Notes under the pieces: generated by a model
Database searches by the model: none
The model's input: only the letters and a program-made list of their open reading frames with translations
Told to the model about the DNA's origin: nothing
Made by a program: the position numbers and the translations under genes
DNA from: Saccharothrix sp.
Lineage (GTDB): Bacteria; Actinomycetota; Actinomycetes; Mycobacteriales; Pseudonocardiaceae
Reading direction: 5' to 3'
Length of the DNA stretch: 64,000 nt
Assembly (NCBI RefSeq): GCF_031180885.1
Contig: NZ_JAPSLK010000029.1
Coordinates: 34,805-98,804, forward strand
In this document: one piece after another, positions 29,305 to 38,557 of the stretch
Position numbering within the stretch: position 1 is the stretch's first letter
How the letters are laid out: the number at the start of each line of letters is the position of its first letter

Positions 29305-29382
29305 TTGACCTGTGATGTTTGCGCGGGATATGCCTGCCGGCGCATCATCGTGGTTGGCACTCTGGCGGTCTGAGTGCCAACC
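29305..29382 (+). promoter_or_regulatory. Promoter and CIRCE operator of ruc
   Basis: TTGACC (29305-29310) and TATGCC (29329-29334) with an 18-bp spacer form a plausible promoter. Right behind it GGTTGGCACTC-N9-GAGTGCCAACC (29352-29382) is an 11-9-11 inverted repeat matching the CIRCE element TTAGCACTC-N9-GAGTGCTAA in its actinobacterial form. CIRCE is the binding site of the heat-shock repressor HrcA. It lies 22 bp upstream of the ruc GTG. An 18-bp direct repeat containing the TTGACC box (29266-29283 and 29294-29311) precedes it. Confidence 0.88.
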
Positions 29383-29404
29383 AGGACCCGTGGAGGGGCG
29401 ACCA

Positions 29405-29686
29405 GTGCCGACCTACCAGTACGCATGCACCGAGTGCGACCACCGGTTCGAAGCGGTGCAGTCCTTCTCCGACTCGGCGCTGACCGAGTGCCCGGAGTGC
29501 AAGGGCAAGCTGCGCAAGCTCTACGGCGCCGTGGGTGTCGTGTTCAAGGGCAGCGGCTTCTACCGGACCGACAACCGGACGTCTTCCTCGTCCTCCTCTT
29601 CTTCCTCCGCTGCCAAGAGCGAGTCGAAGAGCGAGTCGAAGCCTGCGGCCTCGTCGTCCTCCGCGCCGGCCGCCGCCGCGTCGTAG
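29405..29686 (+). CDS. ruc: FmdB-type zinc-ribbon protein, Ruc (redox-regulated chaperone) homologue
   Basis: 93 aa. An N-terminal zinc ribbon with four Cys as CTEC and CPEC (residues 8-34; PTYQYACTECDHRFE) is followed by KLRKLYGAVGVVFKGSGFY and a disordered Ser/Lys/Ala tail. In M. tuberculosis the homologue in the same position (Rv0991c) is a zinc-coordinating, redox-regulated chaperone under HrcA control. The CIRCE element upstream here predicts the same regulation. GTG at 29405 has GGAGGGG 7 nt upstream. Confidence 0.9.
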   Translation: MPTYQYACTECDHRFEAVQSFSDSALTECPECKGKLRKLYGAVGVVFKGSGFYRTDNRTSSSSSSSSSAAKSESKSESKPAASSSSAPAAAAS

Positions 29687-29715
29687 CGCTGCTCGGTGCG
29701 GTAACCACCCCCAAG

Positions 29716-29751
29716 TTATCCACAGCCCCCGAGTTGTCCACAGCTCGGGGG
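29716..29751. terminator. ruc terminator carrying two DnaA-box-like words
   Basis: CCCCCGAG (29726-29733) pairs with CTCGGGGG (29744-29751). TTATCCACA (29716-29724) lies just before the stem and TTGTCCACA (29734-29742) forms the loop; both are exact DnaA-box words. The hairpin is a probable ruc terminator. Whether DnaA binds is unknown. Confidence 0.6.
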
Positions 29752-29794
29752 TTCGTGCTTTTCCGGCCCCCGATCCCCACCTACCGTCGACCGC

Positions 29795-30298
29795 ATGAAC
29801 CTCACGCGAAAGATCTTGGCGGCACTGTTCCTGCTGGTAGCGGTGGCTGTGGCGGCGTGGCCCGCACCTCCCGCGGTGGAGGTCGCGGCGGCGGCCCACG
29901 ACCTGGCGGCCGGTGTTCCCCTGACCCCAGGTGATGTGGTTGTCCACCGAATACCCCCAGAGTTGTCCCCAGGGGGTGCGGTGCCTGTGGAGCGCGCGAT
30001 CGGGCGGGCTCTGGTGTCACCCGCGCGCGCCGGTGAGCCGTTGACAGACCTGCGCCTGTCGGCGGAGAACCCGGACACGGCCTCGGTGGCCGTGCGGCTG
30101 GGCGACCCGGCGGTGGCCGGGTTGCTGAGAACCGGGGCGCGGGTCGACGTGGTGGCCCAGGATCGGGTGCTGGCCGAGTCGGCGTCGGTGGTCGCGGTGC
30201 GCGACGGCGAGGTGGCCGTGCTCAACCTCGACCGCGCGGCGGCGACCCGGGTGGCGTCCGAGTCGCTGGCCCAGCCGGTCGCCCTCACCCTGCGTTGA
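29795..30298 (+). CDS. SAF domain protein (CpaB/RcpC-like)
   Basis: 167 aa with an N-terminal signal anchor (ILAALFLLVAVAVAAWPAPP) and an SAF domain from ~residue 28 (VEVAAAAHDLAAGVPLTPGD...RIPPELSPGGAVPVERAIGR). SAF proteins of this size are annotated as Flp pilus assembly CpaB; they are periplasmic and may contact peptidoglycan. No other pilus gene is in the window, so this may be a stand-alone member. ATG at 29795; ribosome-binding site not obvious. Confidence 0.8.
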   Translation: MNLTRKILAALFLLVAVAVAAWPAPPAVEVAAAAHDLAAGVPLTPGDVVVHRIPPELSPGGAVPVERAIGRALVSPARAGEPLTDLRLSAENPDTASVAVRLGDPAVAGLLRTGARVDVVAQDRVLAESASVVAVRDGEVAVLNLDRAAATRVASESLAQPVALTLR

Positions 30299-30395
30299 CC
30301 TGCCTCTTCGAAAAAATCATCGCTGGACCGATGAGTGTTCCGGCGGGCCGGCGTTCCACAGCGTGTACAACGCACAGCGAGCGAAGGAGAGCACC

Positions 30396-30815
30396 GTGGA
30401 CTGGAAGCTGGAAGTGGTCGTCGTCCCCGTGGCCGACGTGGACCGCGCGAAGGAGTTCTACGCCGAGAAGCTCGGTTTCACCGTCGACACCGACCACAGC
30501 GCGGGTGACGCGTTCCGGGTCGTCCAGGTGACACCGCCCGGGTCGGGGTGCTCGATCGTCTTCGGCAAGGGCCTCGGCGGCGGGATGGAGCCGGGCACGC
30601 TGAAGGGCAACCAGCTGGTCGTCGCCGACATCGAGGCCGCCGCCGCGCACCTCGACGCGGCCGGCGTCAAGCACTCGGGCGTCCAGCACTTCGAGAACGG
30701 GTCCATGACACCGGGCCCCGACCCGCAGTCCGCCGACTACAACAGCTTCATCTTCTTCGACGACCCGGACGGCAACACGTGGGCCGTCCAACAGGTCGCC
30801 AAGCCCGTCCGCTGA
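30396..30815 (+). CDS. VOC (glyoxalase-type) family protein
   Basis: 139-aa vicinal-oxygen-chelate fold with paired beta-alpha-beta modules: LEVVVVPVADVDRAKEFYAE at the start and NSFIFFDDPDGNTWAVQQV at the end; metal ligands are plausible but the substrate is unknown. GTG at 30396 has AAGGAG 7 nt upstream. It ends 5 bp before the SigG-type sigma gene. In M. tuberculosis glyoxalase-family genes are among the SigG-controlled genes, so a functional pair is likely. Confidence 0.9.
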   Translation: MDWKLEVVVVPVADVDRAKEFYAEKLGFTVDTDHSAGDAFRVVQVTPPGSGCSIVFGKGLGGGMEPGTLKGNQLVVADIEAAAAHLDAAGVKHSGVQHFENGSMTPGPDPQSADYNSFIFFDDPDGNTWAVQQVAKPVR

Positions 30816-30820
30816 CCCCC

Positions 30821-31996
30821 GTGCCCACCGACGCAACCCCCGACCCGGCCACCGGTCCCACCCCGGCGGCCAGGCCCGACCCGACCGCCGGCCCGGACCA
30901 GACCACCGGCCCAGACCCAGCGGCGCGCCCAGACCCAGCAGCGCGCCCCGCCCAGGCCACCGGCCCCGACCCAGCGGCGCGTCCAGACCCGGCCACCGGT
31001 CTCGCTCCGACCGGCCACCGCGGCCCGGCCACCGGTCTGGCGCCGGCCGCCGACCCGGGTTCGACCCCCGCCCCGGACCTCGACGAGGCGTTCCGCCGAC
31101 ACCGGCGCGAACTGCACGTCCACTGCTACCGCATGCTCGCCTCCTACGACGAGGCCGAGGACGCGGTGCAGGAGACGCTGCTGCGGGCGTGGAAGGGGCG
31201 GGACACGTTCGACGGCGCCAACGTGCGGGCGTGGCTGTACCGCATCGCGACCACGACCTGCCTCGACGCGATCCGGTCCAAGGCGCGCAAACCGGTGACG
31301 ACCCAACAGGAGGTGAACTGGCTGACCCCGTACCCCGACACGCTGCTCGCTCCCGCACTGGACGAGCCGGACGTGGTGGCGGTCGCGCGGGAGACGGTCG
31401 AACTGGCCTTCCTCACCGCGCTCCAGGTGCTGCCCCCGCGGCAGCGGGCCGCGCTGCTGGCCAAGGAGGTGCTCGACATGTCGGCGAAGGAGACCGCCGA
31501 CCTGCTGGACCTGAGCCTCGCCGCCACCAACAGCGCCCTCCAGCGCGCCCGCGCCACGATGCGGCAACACCTGCCGTCCCACCGCAACGACTGGTCGGCG
31601 CACGCCCCCAGTCCGGCGGAACGCGAGCTGCTCGACCGGTTCATCGAGGCGCACGAACGCTGCGACGCCGTCGCCGCCGTGGCGATCGCGGCCGAGGACC
31701 TGCGGGTCAGCATGCCGCCGCTGTCGCTGTGCTTCGACGGCTTGACCGCGGTCGCGCCGCTGATCGAACGGGCCCTGGGCCCGGACCGCGAGGGCGACTG
31801 GCGCCTGCTCCCGACCAGCGTGAACCGCATGCCGACGGCAGCGAGCTACCTGCGCCGCCCCGGCGACACGCTGTTCCGCGCGTTCAAGCTCGACGTGCTG
31901 CGCGTCGAGGGCGACCGCATCGCCGAGATCACCACGTTCGGCACCGCGCTGTTCGACCTGCTCGGCCTACCCCCGACCCTCACCCCGACCGACTGA
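30821..31996 (+). CDS. ECF sigma factor, SigG type, with SnoaL-like C-terminal domain and Pro/Ala-rich N-extension
   Basis: 391 aa. Residues ~1-85 are Pro/Ala/Thr/Gly repeats (variants of TGPDPAARPDPA), unusual for the family. Then sigma region 2 (ELHVHCYRMLASYDEAEDAV, QETLLRAWKGRDTF), the linker NWLTPYPDTLL typical of the TIGR02960/SigG group, region 4 (LPPRQRAALLAKEVLDMSAK and ETADLLDLS) and a SnoaL-like NTF2 domain (~265-391), which in related ECF groups modulates activity. No anti-sigma factor gene is adjacent. GTG at 30821 is the only start upstream of region 2, so the repeat extension must be translated. Confidence 0.88.
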   Translation: MPTDATPDPATGPTPAARPDPTAGPDQTTGPDPAARPDPAARPAQATGPDPAARPDPATGLAPTGHRGPATGLAPAADPGSTPAPDLDEAFRRHRRELHVHCYRMLASYDEAEDAVQETLLRAWKGRDTFDGANVRAWLYRIATTTCLDAIRSKARKPVTTQQEVNWLTPYPDTLLAPALDEPDVVAVARETVELAFLTALQVLPPRQRAALLAKEVLDMSAKETADLLDLSLAATNSALQRARATMRQHLPSHRNDWSAHAPSPAERELLDRFIEAHERCDAVAAVAIAAEDLRVSMPPLSLCFDGLTAVAPLIERALGPDREGDWRLLPTSVNRMPTAASYLRRPGDTLFRAFKLDVLRVEGDRIAEITTFGTALFDLLGLPPTLTPTD

Positions 31997-32093
31997 CGGC
32001 AACCGACACACGCACCCGCTGTGTCACGGGAAGGAGCGCAACCGGTTACCCTCCGCTAGCCCCCAAGTGTCCCCCCGAACGGAGGAGCCGGTC

Positions 32094-32495
32094 GTGATCA
32101 AAGGCTTCAAAGACTTCCTCATGCGCGGCAACGTGGTCGACCTCGCGGTGGCGGTCGTCATCGGCGCGGCGTTCGGCGCGATCGTCACGTCGTTCACCAA
32201 CAACCTGATCAACCCGATCGTCGCCCTGTTCGGCGGCAACAACGTCAACGGCCTGGCGGTCCAGCTCGGCAGCAGCGAGAAGACGATCATCGACTTCGGC
32301 GCGATCATCACCGCGGCGATCAACTTCGTGATCGTGGCGGCGGTCGTCTACTTCATCTTCGTGATGCCGATGAACAAGCTCAAGGAACGCCGCGAGCGCG
32401 GCGAGGAGCCCGGCCCGTCCGAGCCGACGGACGTCGAACTCCTGAAGGAGATCCGCGACCTCCTGGCCGCCCAGCAACGCCAAAACCAGAGCTGA
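32094..32495 (+). CDS. mscL: Large-conductance mechanosensitive channel MscL
   Basis: 133-aa channel subunit that opens under membrane tension on hypo-osmotic shock. FKDFLMRGNVVDLAVAVVIG is the N-terminal helix and TM1 gate, followed by FGAIVTSFTNNLINPI; TM2 is ITAAINFVIVAAVVYFIFVM and the tail helix is VELLKEIRDLLAAQ. GTG at 32094 (IKGFKDF) has GGAGG 8 nt upstream, favoured over 32067. Family length is normal. Confidence 0.96.
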   Translation: MIKGFKDFLMRGNVVDLAVAVVIGAAFGAIVTSFTNNLINPIVALFGGNNVNGLAVQLGSSEKTIIDFGAIITAAINFVIVAAVVYFIFVMPMNKLKERRERGEEPGPSEPTDVELLKEIRDLLAAQQRQNQS

Positions 32496-32799
32496 CCGAC
32501 AACCCGGCCGGACCGGCGGCCGGTCCACCCTGGCCGCCACACCCACGCACCACCCACCCCGGTCCGCGACCGGTCCGACGGGCTGCACCCGGTTCCACCG
32601 GCAGCGGCCCAGACCCACTGGCCATCACCCGCCGCCCGGCCGCCACCGGCCATCACGCGGCACCCGGCCACCACCTGCCACCCGGCCACCACCTGCCACC
32701 CGGCCGCCACTGGCCGCCACCCGGCACCCCTGCCGAGTGGCGGGTGGCAGGTAGCTGGTGGCGGGTGGCCAAGGTGCCCCGAACGCCCCGGACCCGGGC
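32496..32799. repeat. Low-complexity repeats between mscL and the 60-aa gene
   Basis: Several copies of CACCCGGCCACCACCTGC-like words (about 18 bp) occupy 32,620-32,735, with inverted partners (GGTGGCGGGTGGCC) at 32,745-32,770. The region can fold into alternative hairpins and separates convergent transcripts. No gene is supported. Confidence 0.6.
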
Positions 32800-32982
32800 C
32801 TACTCGTGGTGCGGCGGGCGGTTCTCCCGGTACCACTCTTCGTCGCGCGCGGCGGTGGTCGGCTCGTCGGGCGACTCCGGCAGCACCTCGCCGAAGACCT
32901 CGGCCAGCCGGCGACGACGCGCCGCCTCGGCCGCGGCGGCGGATGCCGCCGAGGCGGGGGCGTCGTCAGCCGGGTCGGTCAC
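32800..32982 (-). CDS. Conserved small acidic protein, 60 aa
   Basis: Ala-rich N-terminus (DDAPASAASAAAAEAARRRR), then RLAEVFGEVLPESPDE and a C-terminal EEWYRENRPPHHE. This RRLAEVFGEVLP...WYRENRPPHH pattern is familiar from short actinobacterial proteins of unknown role. The GTG at 32982 overlaps the upstream mog stop by 4 bp, so it is translationally coupled to that gene. Function not known. Confidence 0.75.
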   Translation of the reverse strand: MTDPADDAPASAASAAAAEAARRRRLAEVFGEVLPESPDEPTTAARDEEWYRENRPPHHE

Positions 32983-33479
32983 GCCTCGTCCAAGCCCGAG
33001 ATCTGCTCGATCACGTACGGCACCAGGGCCGACAAGGTCGCCATGCCGTCGCGCACCGCCGACCGCGAACCCGCGAGGTTCACGACCAGGGTGCTGCCCG
33101 AAATCCCCACCAGCCCGCGCGAGATGCCCGCGTCCACGGCACCCGCGGCGAGCCCGGACGCCCGCAGGGCCTCCGCGATGCCCGCGATCGGCCGGTCCAG
33201 CACGCCCTGCGTCGCGTCGGGTGTGACGTCGCGCGGCGACACGCCGGTACCGCCCACGGTGACCACCAGGTCGACGCCACCGATGACGGCCGTGTTCAGC
33301 GCGGCGCGGATGCCCACGACCTCGCCCTCCACCGCGACGGTGCCGTCGACGATGAATCCCGCTTCCTCCAGCAGCTCGGTGACCAGCGGCCCCGTGCTGT
33401 CCTCGTGCTCACCGTGCGCTACCCGGTCGTCCACGATCACGACCAGGGCACGTCCCAGGCGCTGAGCGCTGCGTTCCAT
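32979..33479 (-). CDS. MogA/MoaB family molybdenum cofactor biosynthesis protein
   Basis: 166-aa molybdopterin adenylyltransferase-type protein (MoCF fold). It has the family's VTVGGTGVSPRDVTPDAT and the later NLAGSRSAVRDG (NLPG-type) motif. It would activate molybdopterin before molybdate insertion by a MoeA protein such as the one at 26.5 kb. ATG at 33479 chosen; GTG 33488 is possible. Coupled to the downstream 60-aa gene. Confidence 0.9.
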   Translation of the reverse strand: MERSAQRLGRALVVIVDDRVAHGEHEDSTGPLVTELLEEAGFIVDGTVAVEGEVVGIRAALNTAVIGGVDLVVTVGGTGVSPRDVTPDATQGVLDRPIAGIAEALRASGLAAGAVDAGISRGLVGISGSTLVVNLAGSRSAVRDGMATLSALVPYVIEQISGLDEA

Positions 33480-33528
33480 GCGGATCACCGTACCCAGTGA
33501 GCCGACGGGCCGGTTTGCGGACACGACG

Positions 33529-34530
33529 TCATGCGGTGCGCAACGGCAGGCGGACTTCGAACCGGCAGCCCGCGCCGTGGTTGCGGGCGTCGATGGTCCC
33601 CCGGTGCGCCTCCACCAACCCGCGCGCGATGGCCAACCCCAGCCCACCACCCACCGGCTGGCGGCTGGGCGTGCCCCGGAACGCCACGTCGAACACCCGC
33701 GGCAGGTCGGCCTCCGGGATGCCCCCGCACGCGTCGTCCACCCGCAACAACGCCTCCGAGCCCTCGACATCGACCTGGACGGCGACCGTCCCGTCCGGCG
33801 GTGTGTGACGGATCGCGTTGGCCAGCAGATTGCGCACCACCCGCGCCAACTCCGGGTCCGACCCCAGCACAACCGGCCACGTCAAAGCATCCGCCCGCAA
33901 CTCAACGCCTTTACGCGCCGCAACCGCCCGTTCCGCCGCCACAACGTCACTGACGACATCCGCCAACGGCACTTCAGACAACGTCAACCGCAACGCGCCC
34001 GCCGTAATCCGCGACAGTTCGAACAGATCATCCACCATTCCCGACAGCTGCCGCGCTTCCGCCGAGATCCGCCCCGCGTAATCCGCGACCTCAGCCGGCC
34101 GCGTCACCACCCCATCGGCCAACGCTTCCGCCATGGCCCGAATCCCGGCCAATGGCGTGCGCAAATCGTGGCTGATCCACGCCACCAATTCCCGCCGCGA
34201 CGCCTCCGCCGCCCGCTCCCGAGCCCGAGCCTCCCGCTCCCACACACTCCGCCGAGCGATCGACCGCCCCAGGACAACCGCCGCCGGCACCGTCACCAAT
34301 GCGACCAGAACACACACCAAAACCGTCGTGACCAGCATCGACGTAAACATGAACCCGCTGACCGCGAGCACCCCACCGATGGTCGCGACCACCGGCACGA
34401 TCGCCAAAACGGTCAACGCAGCCGCCAACGACCCGTGCACAAACCGCCGCAGCAACAACGCGCCCAACACCGCCAGCGGCAAAGAGAAAAGCACCGCGTA
34501 CGGAAGGATGTGCGAGATTTCGACGAGCAT
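33529..34530 (-). CDS. Sensor histidine kinase
   Basis: 333-aa membrane kinase. Two to three N-terminal helices (~5-90, with no large extracytoplasmic loop) precede a HisKA domain with phosphoacceptor in [13 protein letters not shown] and a HATPase domain with [14 protein letters not shown] (N box), [13 protein letters not shown] (G1) and [14 protein letters not shown] (G2). Small loops suggest it senses the membrane or an intramembrane signal. ATG directly follows the response regulator stop (0 bp), so one operon. Its codons include many GTT, TTG and GGG, unlike neighbours. Confidence 0.94.
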   Translation of the reverse strand: MLVEISHILPYAVLFSLPLAVLGALLLRRFVHGSLAAALTVLAIVPVVATIGGVLAVSGFMFTSMLVTTVLVCVLVALVTVPAAVVLGRSIARRSVWEREARARERAAEASRRELVAWISHDLRTPLAGIRAMAEALADGVVTRPAEVADYAGRISAEARQLSGMVDDLFELSRITAGALRLTLSEVPLADVVSDVVAAERAVAARKGVELRADALTWPVVLGSDPELARVVRNLLANAIRHTPPDGTVAVQVDVEGSEALLRVDDACGGIPEADLPRVFDVAFRGTPSRQPVGGGLGLAIARGLVEAHRGTIDARNHGAGCRFEVRLPLRTA

Positions 34531-35223
34531 TCAGCCGCTCCTGTCCCACCGGTACCCGACGCCCCACACCGTCGCAATCCGCACCGGCCGAGCCGCGTCA
34601 ACCTCGACCTTCTCGCGAAGCCGTCGCACGTGGACCGTCACCGTGGACTGGTCCCCGAACTCCCACCCCCACACCCGCGCCAACAACTCGCTTCGAGAAA
34701 ACGCCGTCCCCGGATTGCTCAGGAAGAACACGAGCAGATCGAACTCCCGGGTGGTCAGCGCCAGCTCAACCCCATCCCGCCAAGCCGTGTGCGCCCCAAC
34801 ATCAACCCGCAAGTCCCCGTCAACCAACACCGACGGCGGTGCACTGGCCGCCAACCGCGACCTCCGCAACACCGACGTGACCCGCAACGCCAGTTCCCGC
34901 GGACTGAACGGCTTGGTGACGTAGTCGTCCGCGCCAAGCGTGAGCCCCGCGATGCGGTCCTCCTCCTGCCCCAGCGCAGTCAACATCACAACGGGAACCG
35001 CACTGCGCACGCGCAACCGCCGGCAAACCTCAAGCCCGTCGATGCCGGGCAACATCAGATCGAGCACCACCAGATCGGGCTCCCGCTCAGCGATCCGCCG
35101 CAACGCCTGCTCACCATCGCCGACCAGCTCAACGTGGTGCCCGGCAAGCTCCAGGTACCGCCGGACAACGTCCCGAACCGTGACGTCGTCATCCACCACC
35201 AAAACCCGCCCGGTCTCACCCAC
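34531..35223 (-). CDS. OmpR/PhoB-type response regulator
   Basis: 230 aa. Receiver domain with VLVVDDDVTVR, phosphoacceptor Asp in VVLDLMLPGIDG, and VTKPF with the conserved Lys; C-terminal winged helix (ELALTTREFDLLVFFLSNPG, VTVHVRRLREKVE, VWGVGYRWD). Partner of the histidine kinase immediately downstream. GTG at 35223. No adjacent target is evident; the upstream region is C-rich low complexity. Confidence 0.95.
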   Translation of the reverse strand: MGETGRVLVVDDDVTVRDVVRRYLELAGHHVELVGDGEQALRRIAEREPDLVVLDLMLPGIDGLEVCRRLRVRSAVPVVMLTALGQEEDRIAGLTLGADDYVTKPFSPRELALRVTSVLRRSRLAASAPPSVLVDGDLRVDVGAHTAWRDGVELALTTREFDLLVFFLSNPGTAFSRSELLARVWGWEFGDQSTVTVHVRRLREKVEVDAARPVRIATVWGVGYRWDRSG

Positions 35224-35782
35224 ACAACAACGCTACGACCCCACTCCCCACAAATCCCGCCCCCACCTCCCACCGTCACCACCCCGTAAGCCCCACCCAC
35301 CCCCGCCGCACCAACCTTCAGCCACCCCCACCGCAACCCACCCCACCCACGACCGCCCCCACCACCGACCACCGCCACTCACTTCGATCGCCACTGGGCC
35401 GCCCGGTACCAAACCGCGCCCAGCCCTGCCTGGCCGCCGCGCCCGGCCACACCCGCACAGCCTGAACCCCAGCCGCACCCAGCCGGCCTGGCCTGGACCC
35501 AGCTCGCCAGCCCGCCTGCCCCGGCCCGGCCCGGCCTCCGCGAGCCTGGCGTGTGCCTGCCGTTGTGCCGCGCTCCTCGTTCACGGGACGCGTGAGGAGG
35601 CGAAAAGGCTCGGATCTTGTATGTCCTCGATCGGGTGATCCTGAGGCCGGCCAGTCGGTCGGCGGGTTCCACGGTCCCACGGGAGGACGGCGAAGGGCCG
35701 CATGCCGGCAGGTGAGGGGAGGCCTGCCGGGATGCGGCCGTTGGGCCGGCTCGAGGGCACTTGAGCCGGGGTCTGCGAGGGG
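35224..35782. other. C-rich intergenic region with htrA terminator
   Basis: About 560 bp without a supported gene. 35,224-35,560 is C-rich low-complexity sequence on the plus strand. Near the htrA end, 35696-35712 pairs with 35723-35739 (17-bp stem, one mismatch, 10-nt loop), a likely htrA terminator. The regulator/kinase promoter must lie in the C-rich part but no clear -35/-10 pair is seen. Confidence 0.6.
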
Positions 35783-37399
35783 TTACCTGGTTTCCACGGG
35801 CTGGCTGCCCAAGGTGACCTCTACGGTTCGGCTTCCTACCGTGAGCTCGACCTTCTCGCCCGGTGTGCGGGAGCGCACCGCCGCGACCAAGGCATCCGAG
35901 GTGTCGATGGGGCGGTCGCCCAGGCGGGTGATCACGTCGCCGGGCTTCAGGCCCGCCTGGTCCGCGGCGCCGCCCGGGGTCACCTCGCGGACCAGGGCGC
36001 CGCCCTCCTGGTTGTCGGTCACCTGGACACCCAGCACGGTCTGGGTGGCCTTGCCGGTCTCGCTCAGCTCCTTGGCCGTGCGCTTGGCCTGGTCGATGGG
36101 GATGGCGAAACCGATCCCGACCGAACCCGCCTGCGAACCCTGCCGGTTGGGGCTGTAGATCGCGGAGTTCACGCCCACGACCCGGCCCTGCATGTCGACC
36201 AGCGGTCCGCCGGAGTTGCCGGGGTTGATGGCCGCGTCCGTTTGGATCGCGTTCAACACCGTGGCCAGGCTGCCGCCTTCGCCTCCCGCGCGAACCGGGC
36301 GGTTCAGGGAGCTGACGATGCCGGAGGTGACCGTTCCGTTCAGGTCGAACGGGGAACCCACGGCGACCACGTCCTGGCCGATTCGCAGGTCGCTGGAGCT
36401 GCCCAGCTCCGCGGTCGGGAGGCCGGACACGCCCTCTGCCTTCACGACGGCCAGGTCGGACGTCGGGTCGCGGCCGACGATCTTCGCCGCGGCTCGCTTG
36501 CCGTCCTGGAAGACGACGCGGAGCGGGCCGCCGCCCGCGGCGGACTCGACCACGTGGTTGTTGGTCAGGATCAGGCCGTCGGAGCTGACCACGATCCCGG
36601 ACCCGGCGCCGCCGCTGACCTGCACCTGGACGACTGTCGGCAGCACCTTCTGCGCCACCTGCTCGATGGAGCCCGGCGGTGCGTTCTCGGTCTGCTGGGC
36701 TGGTGGCGGGGCGTTCAGGGCGTTGGTCACCGGCCCGGACCGGTCGGCTGCCTGGTAGCCGATGTAGCCACCGACCCCGCCCGCGACGCCCCCGACGGCG
36801 AGCACGAGCGCGGTGACCCCCGCGACGACCTTCCCGCGGCCCCGATCCCGCGGTCGTGGCTGGGTGACGACAGATCCGGGCGGTGCGTAGAAGGGCCCCG
36901 GCTGGCCAGGCGTCCCCTGCTGAACGCCTGGCTGGCCGGGTACTCCCGGCTGGGCACTCCCCCAGCCGGCGGGTGGCTGCCCGGCGCTGCCCTGCCCAGC
37001 GCCCGGCCCACCGATCGGGCCCCCGACGACCGGGAACCCGGGTGCCGGCGACGCGGCGCTCCCGAAAGGCGCACTCCCCTGTGGGGCACTGGCCTGTGGG
37101 GCGCTCGGCGTTCCGGCGTCCGGCGTCGGGGTGCTCCCCTGCGAAGCACCCCCGACACCGGTTGCCGGCGTCGGGGTGCTCCCCTGCGAAGCACCCGCGA
37201 CACCGTGGTCCGGCGCGGTGGTGCTGCCCTGCACAGCACCGCCCGCACCGGTCTCACTCGACGGCGCGGAGCTGCCCTGCCCAGCTCCGAGGCCGTCGTC
37301 CGACCGCCCGGCACCCTGCTGCCGGTGGTCGGCGTCTCCACGACCGGGGCCGCTCGGCGCCCACGGGCTCTGCGGCTGCTGCGGCTCGTTGTCGGTCAT
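35783..37399 (-). CDS. HtrA/DegP-type serine protease with PDZ domain
   Basis: 538-aa membrane-anchored S1C protease of envelope quality control. The first ~180 residues are Gly/Pro/Ser/Gln-rich and contain near-identical repeats of GVGGASQGSTPTP. A membrane helix (VVAGVTALVLAVGGVAGGVG) at ~205-230 leads to the trypsin-like domain with triad His in LTNNHVVES, Asp in DPTSDLAVVK, Ser in NPGNSGGPLV. A PDZ domain ends the protein (GGAADQAGLKPGDVITRLGD). ATG at 37399 is preferred to the GTG at 37408. Actinobacterial homologues are often under two-component control. Confidence 0.95.
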   Translation of the reverse strand: MTDNEPQQPQSPWAPSGPGRGDADHRQQGAGRSDDGLGAGQGSSAPSSETGAGGAVQGSTTAPDHGVAGASQGSTPTPATGVGGASQGSTPTPDAGTPSAPQASAPQGSAPFGSAASPAPGFPVVGGPIGGPGAGQGSAGQPPAGWGSAQPGVPGQPGVQQGTPGQPGPFYAPPGSVVTQPRPRDRGRGKVVAGVTALVLAVGGVAGGVGGYIGYQAADRSGPVTNALNAPPPAQQTENAPPGSIEQVAQKVLPTVVQVQVSGGAGSGIVVSSDGLILTNNHVVESAAGGGPLRVVFQDGKRAAAKIVGRDPTSDLAVVKAEGVSGLPTAELGSSSDLRIGQDVVAVGSPFDLNGTVTSGIVSSLNRPVRAGGEGGSLATVLNAIQTDAAINPGNSGGPLVDMQGRVVGVNSAIYSPNRQGSQAGSVGIGFAIPIDQAKRTAKELSETGKATQTVLGVQVTDNQEGGALVREVTPGGAADQAGLKPGDVITRLGDRPIDTSDALVAAVRSRTPGEKVELTVGSRTVEVTLGSQPVETR

Positions 37400-37477
37400 G
37401 TCCACCACTCTGGGGTGTGCGCCTGAGAGAAGCCTTAAACAGACCTGGGCATCACTTGTGAGTCCGCACCGACACCT

Positions 37478-38553
<1,076 letters not shown>

Positions 38554-38557
<4 letters not shown>

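Noticed and set aside
29795..30298. Flp/Tad pilus locus
   Set aside because: Only a SAF/CpaB-like protein is present; no CpaF, TadB/C or pilin genes are nearby.
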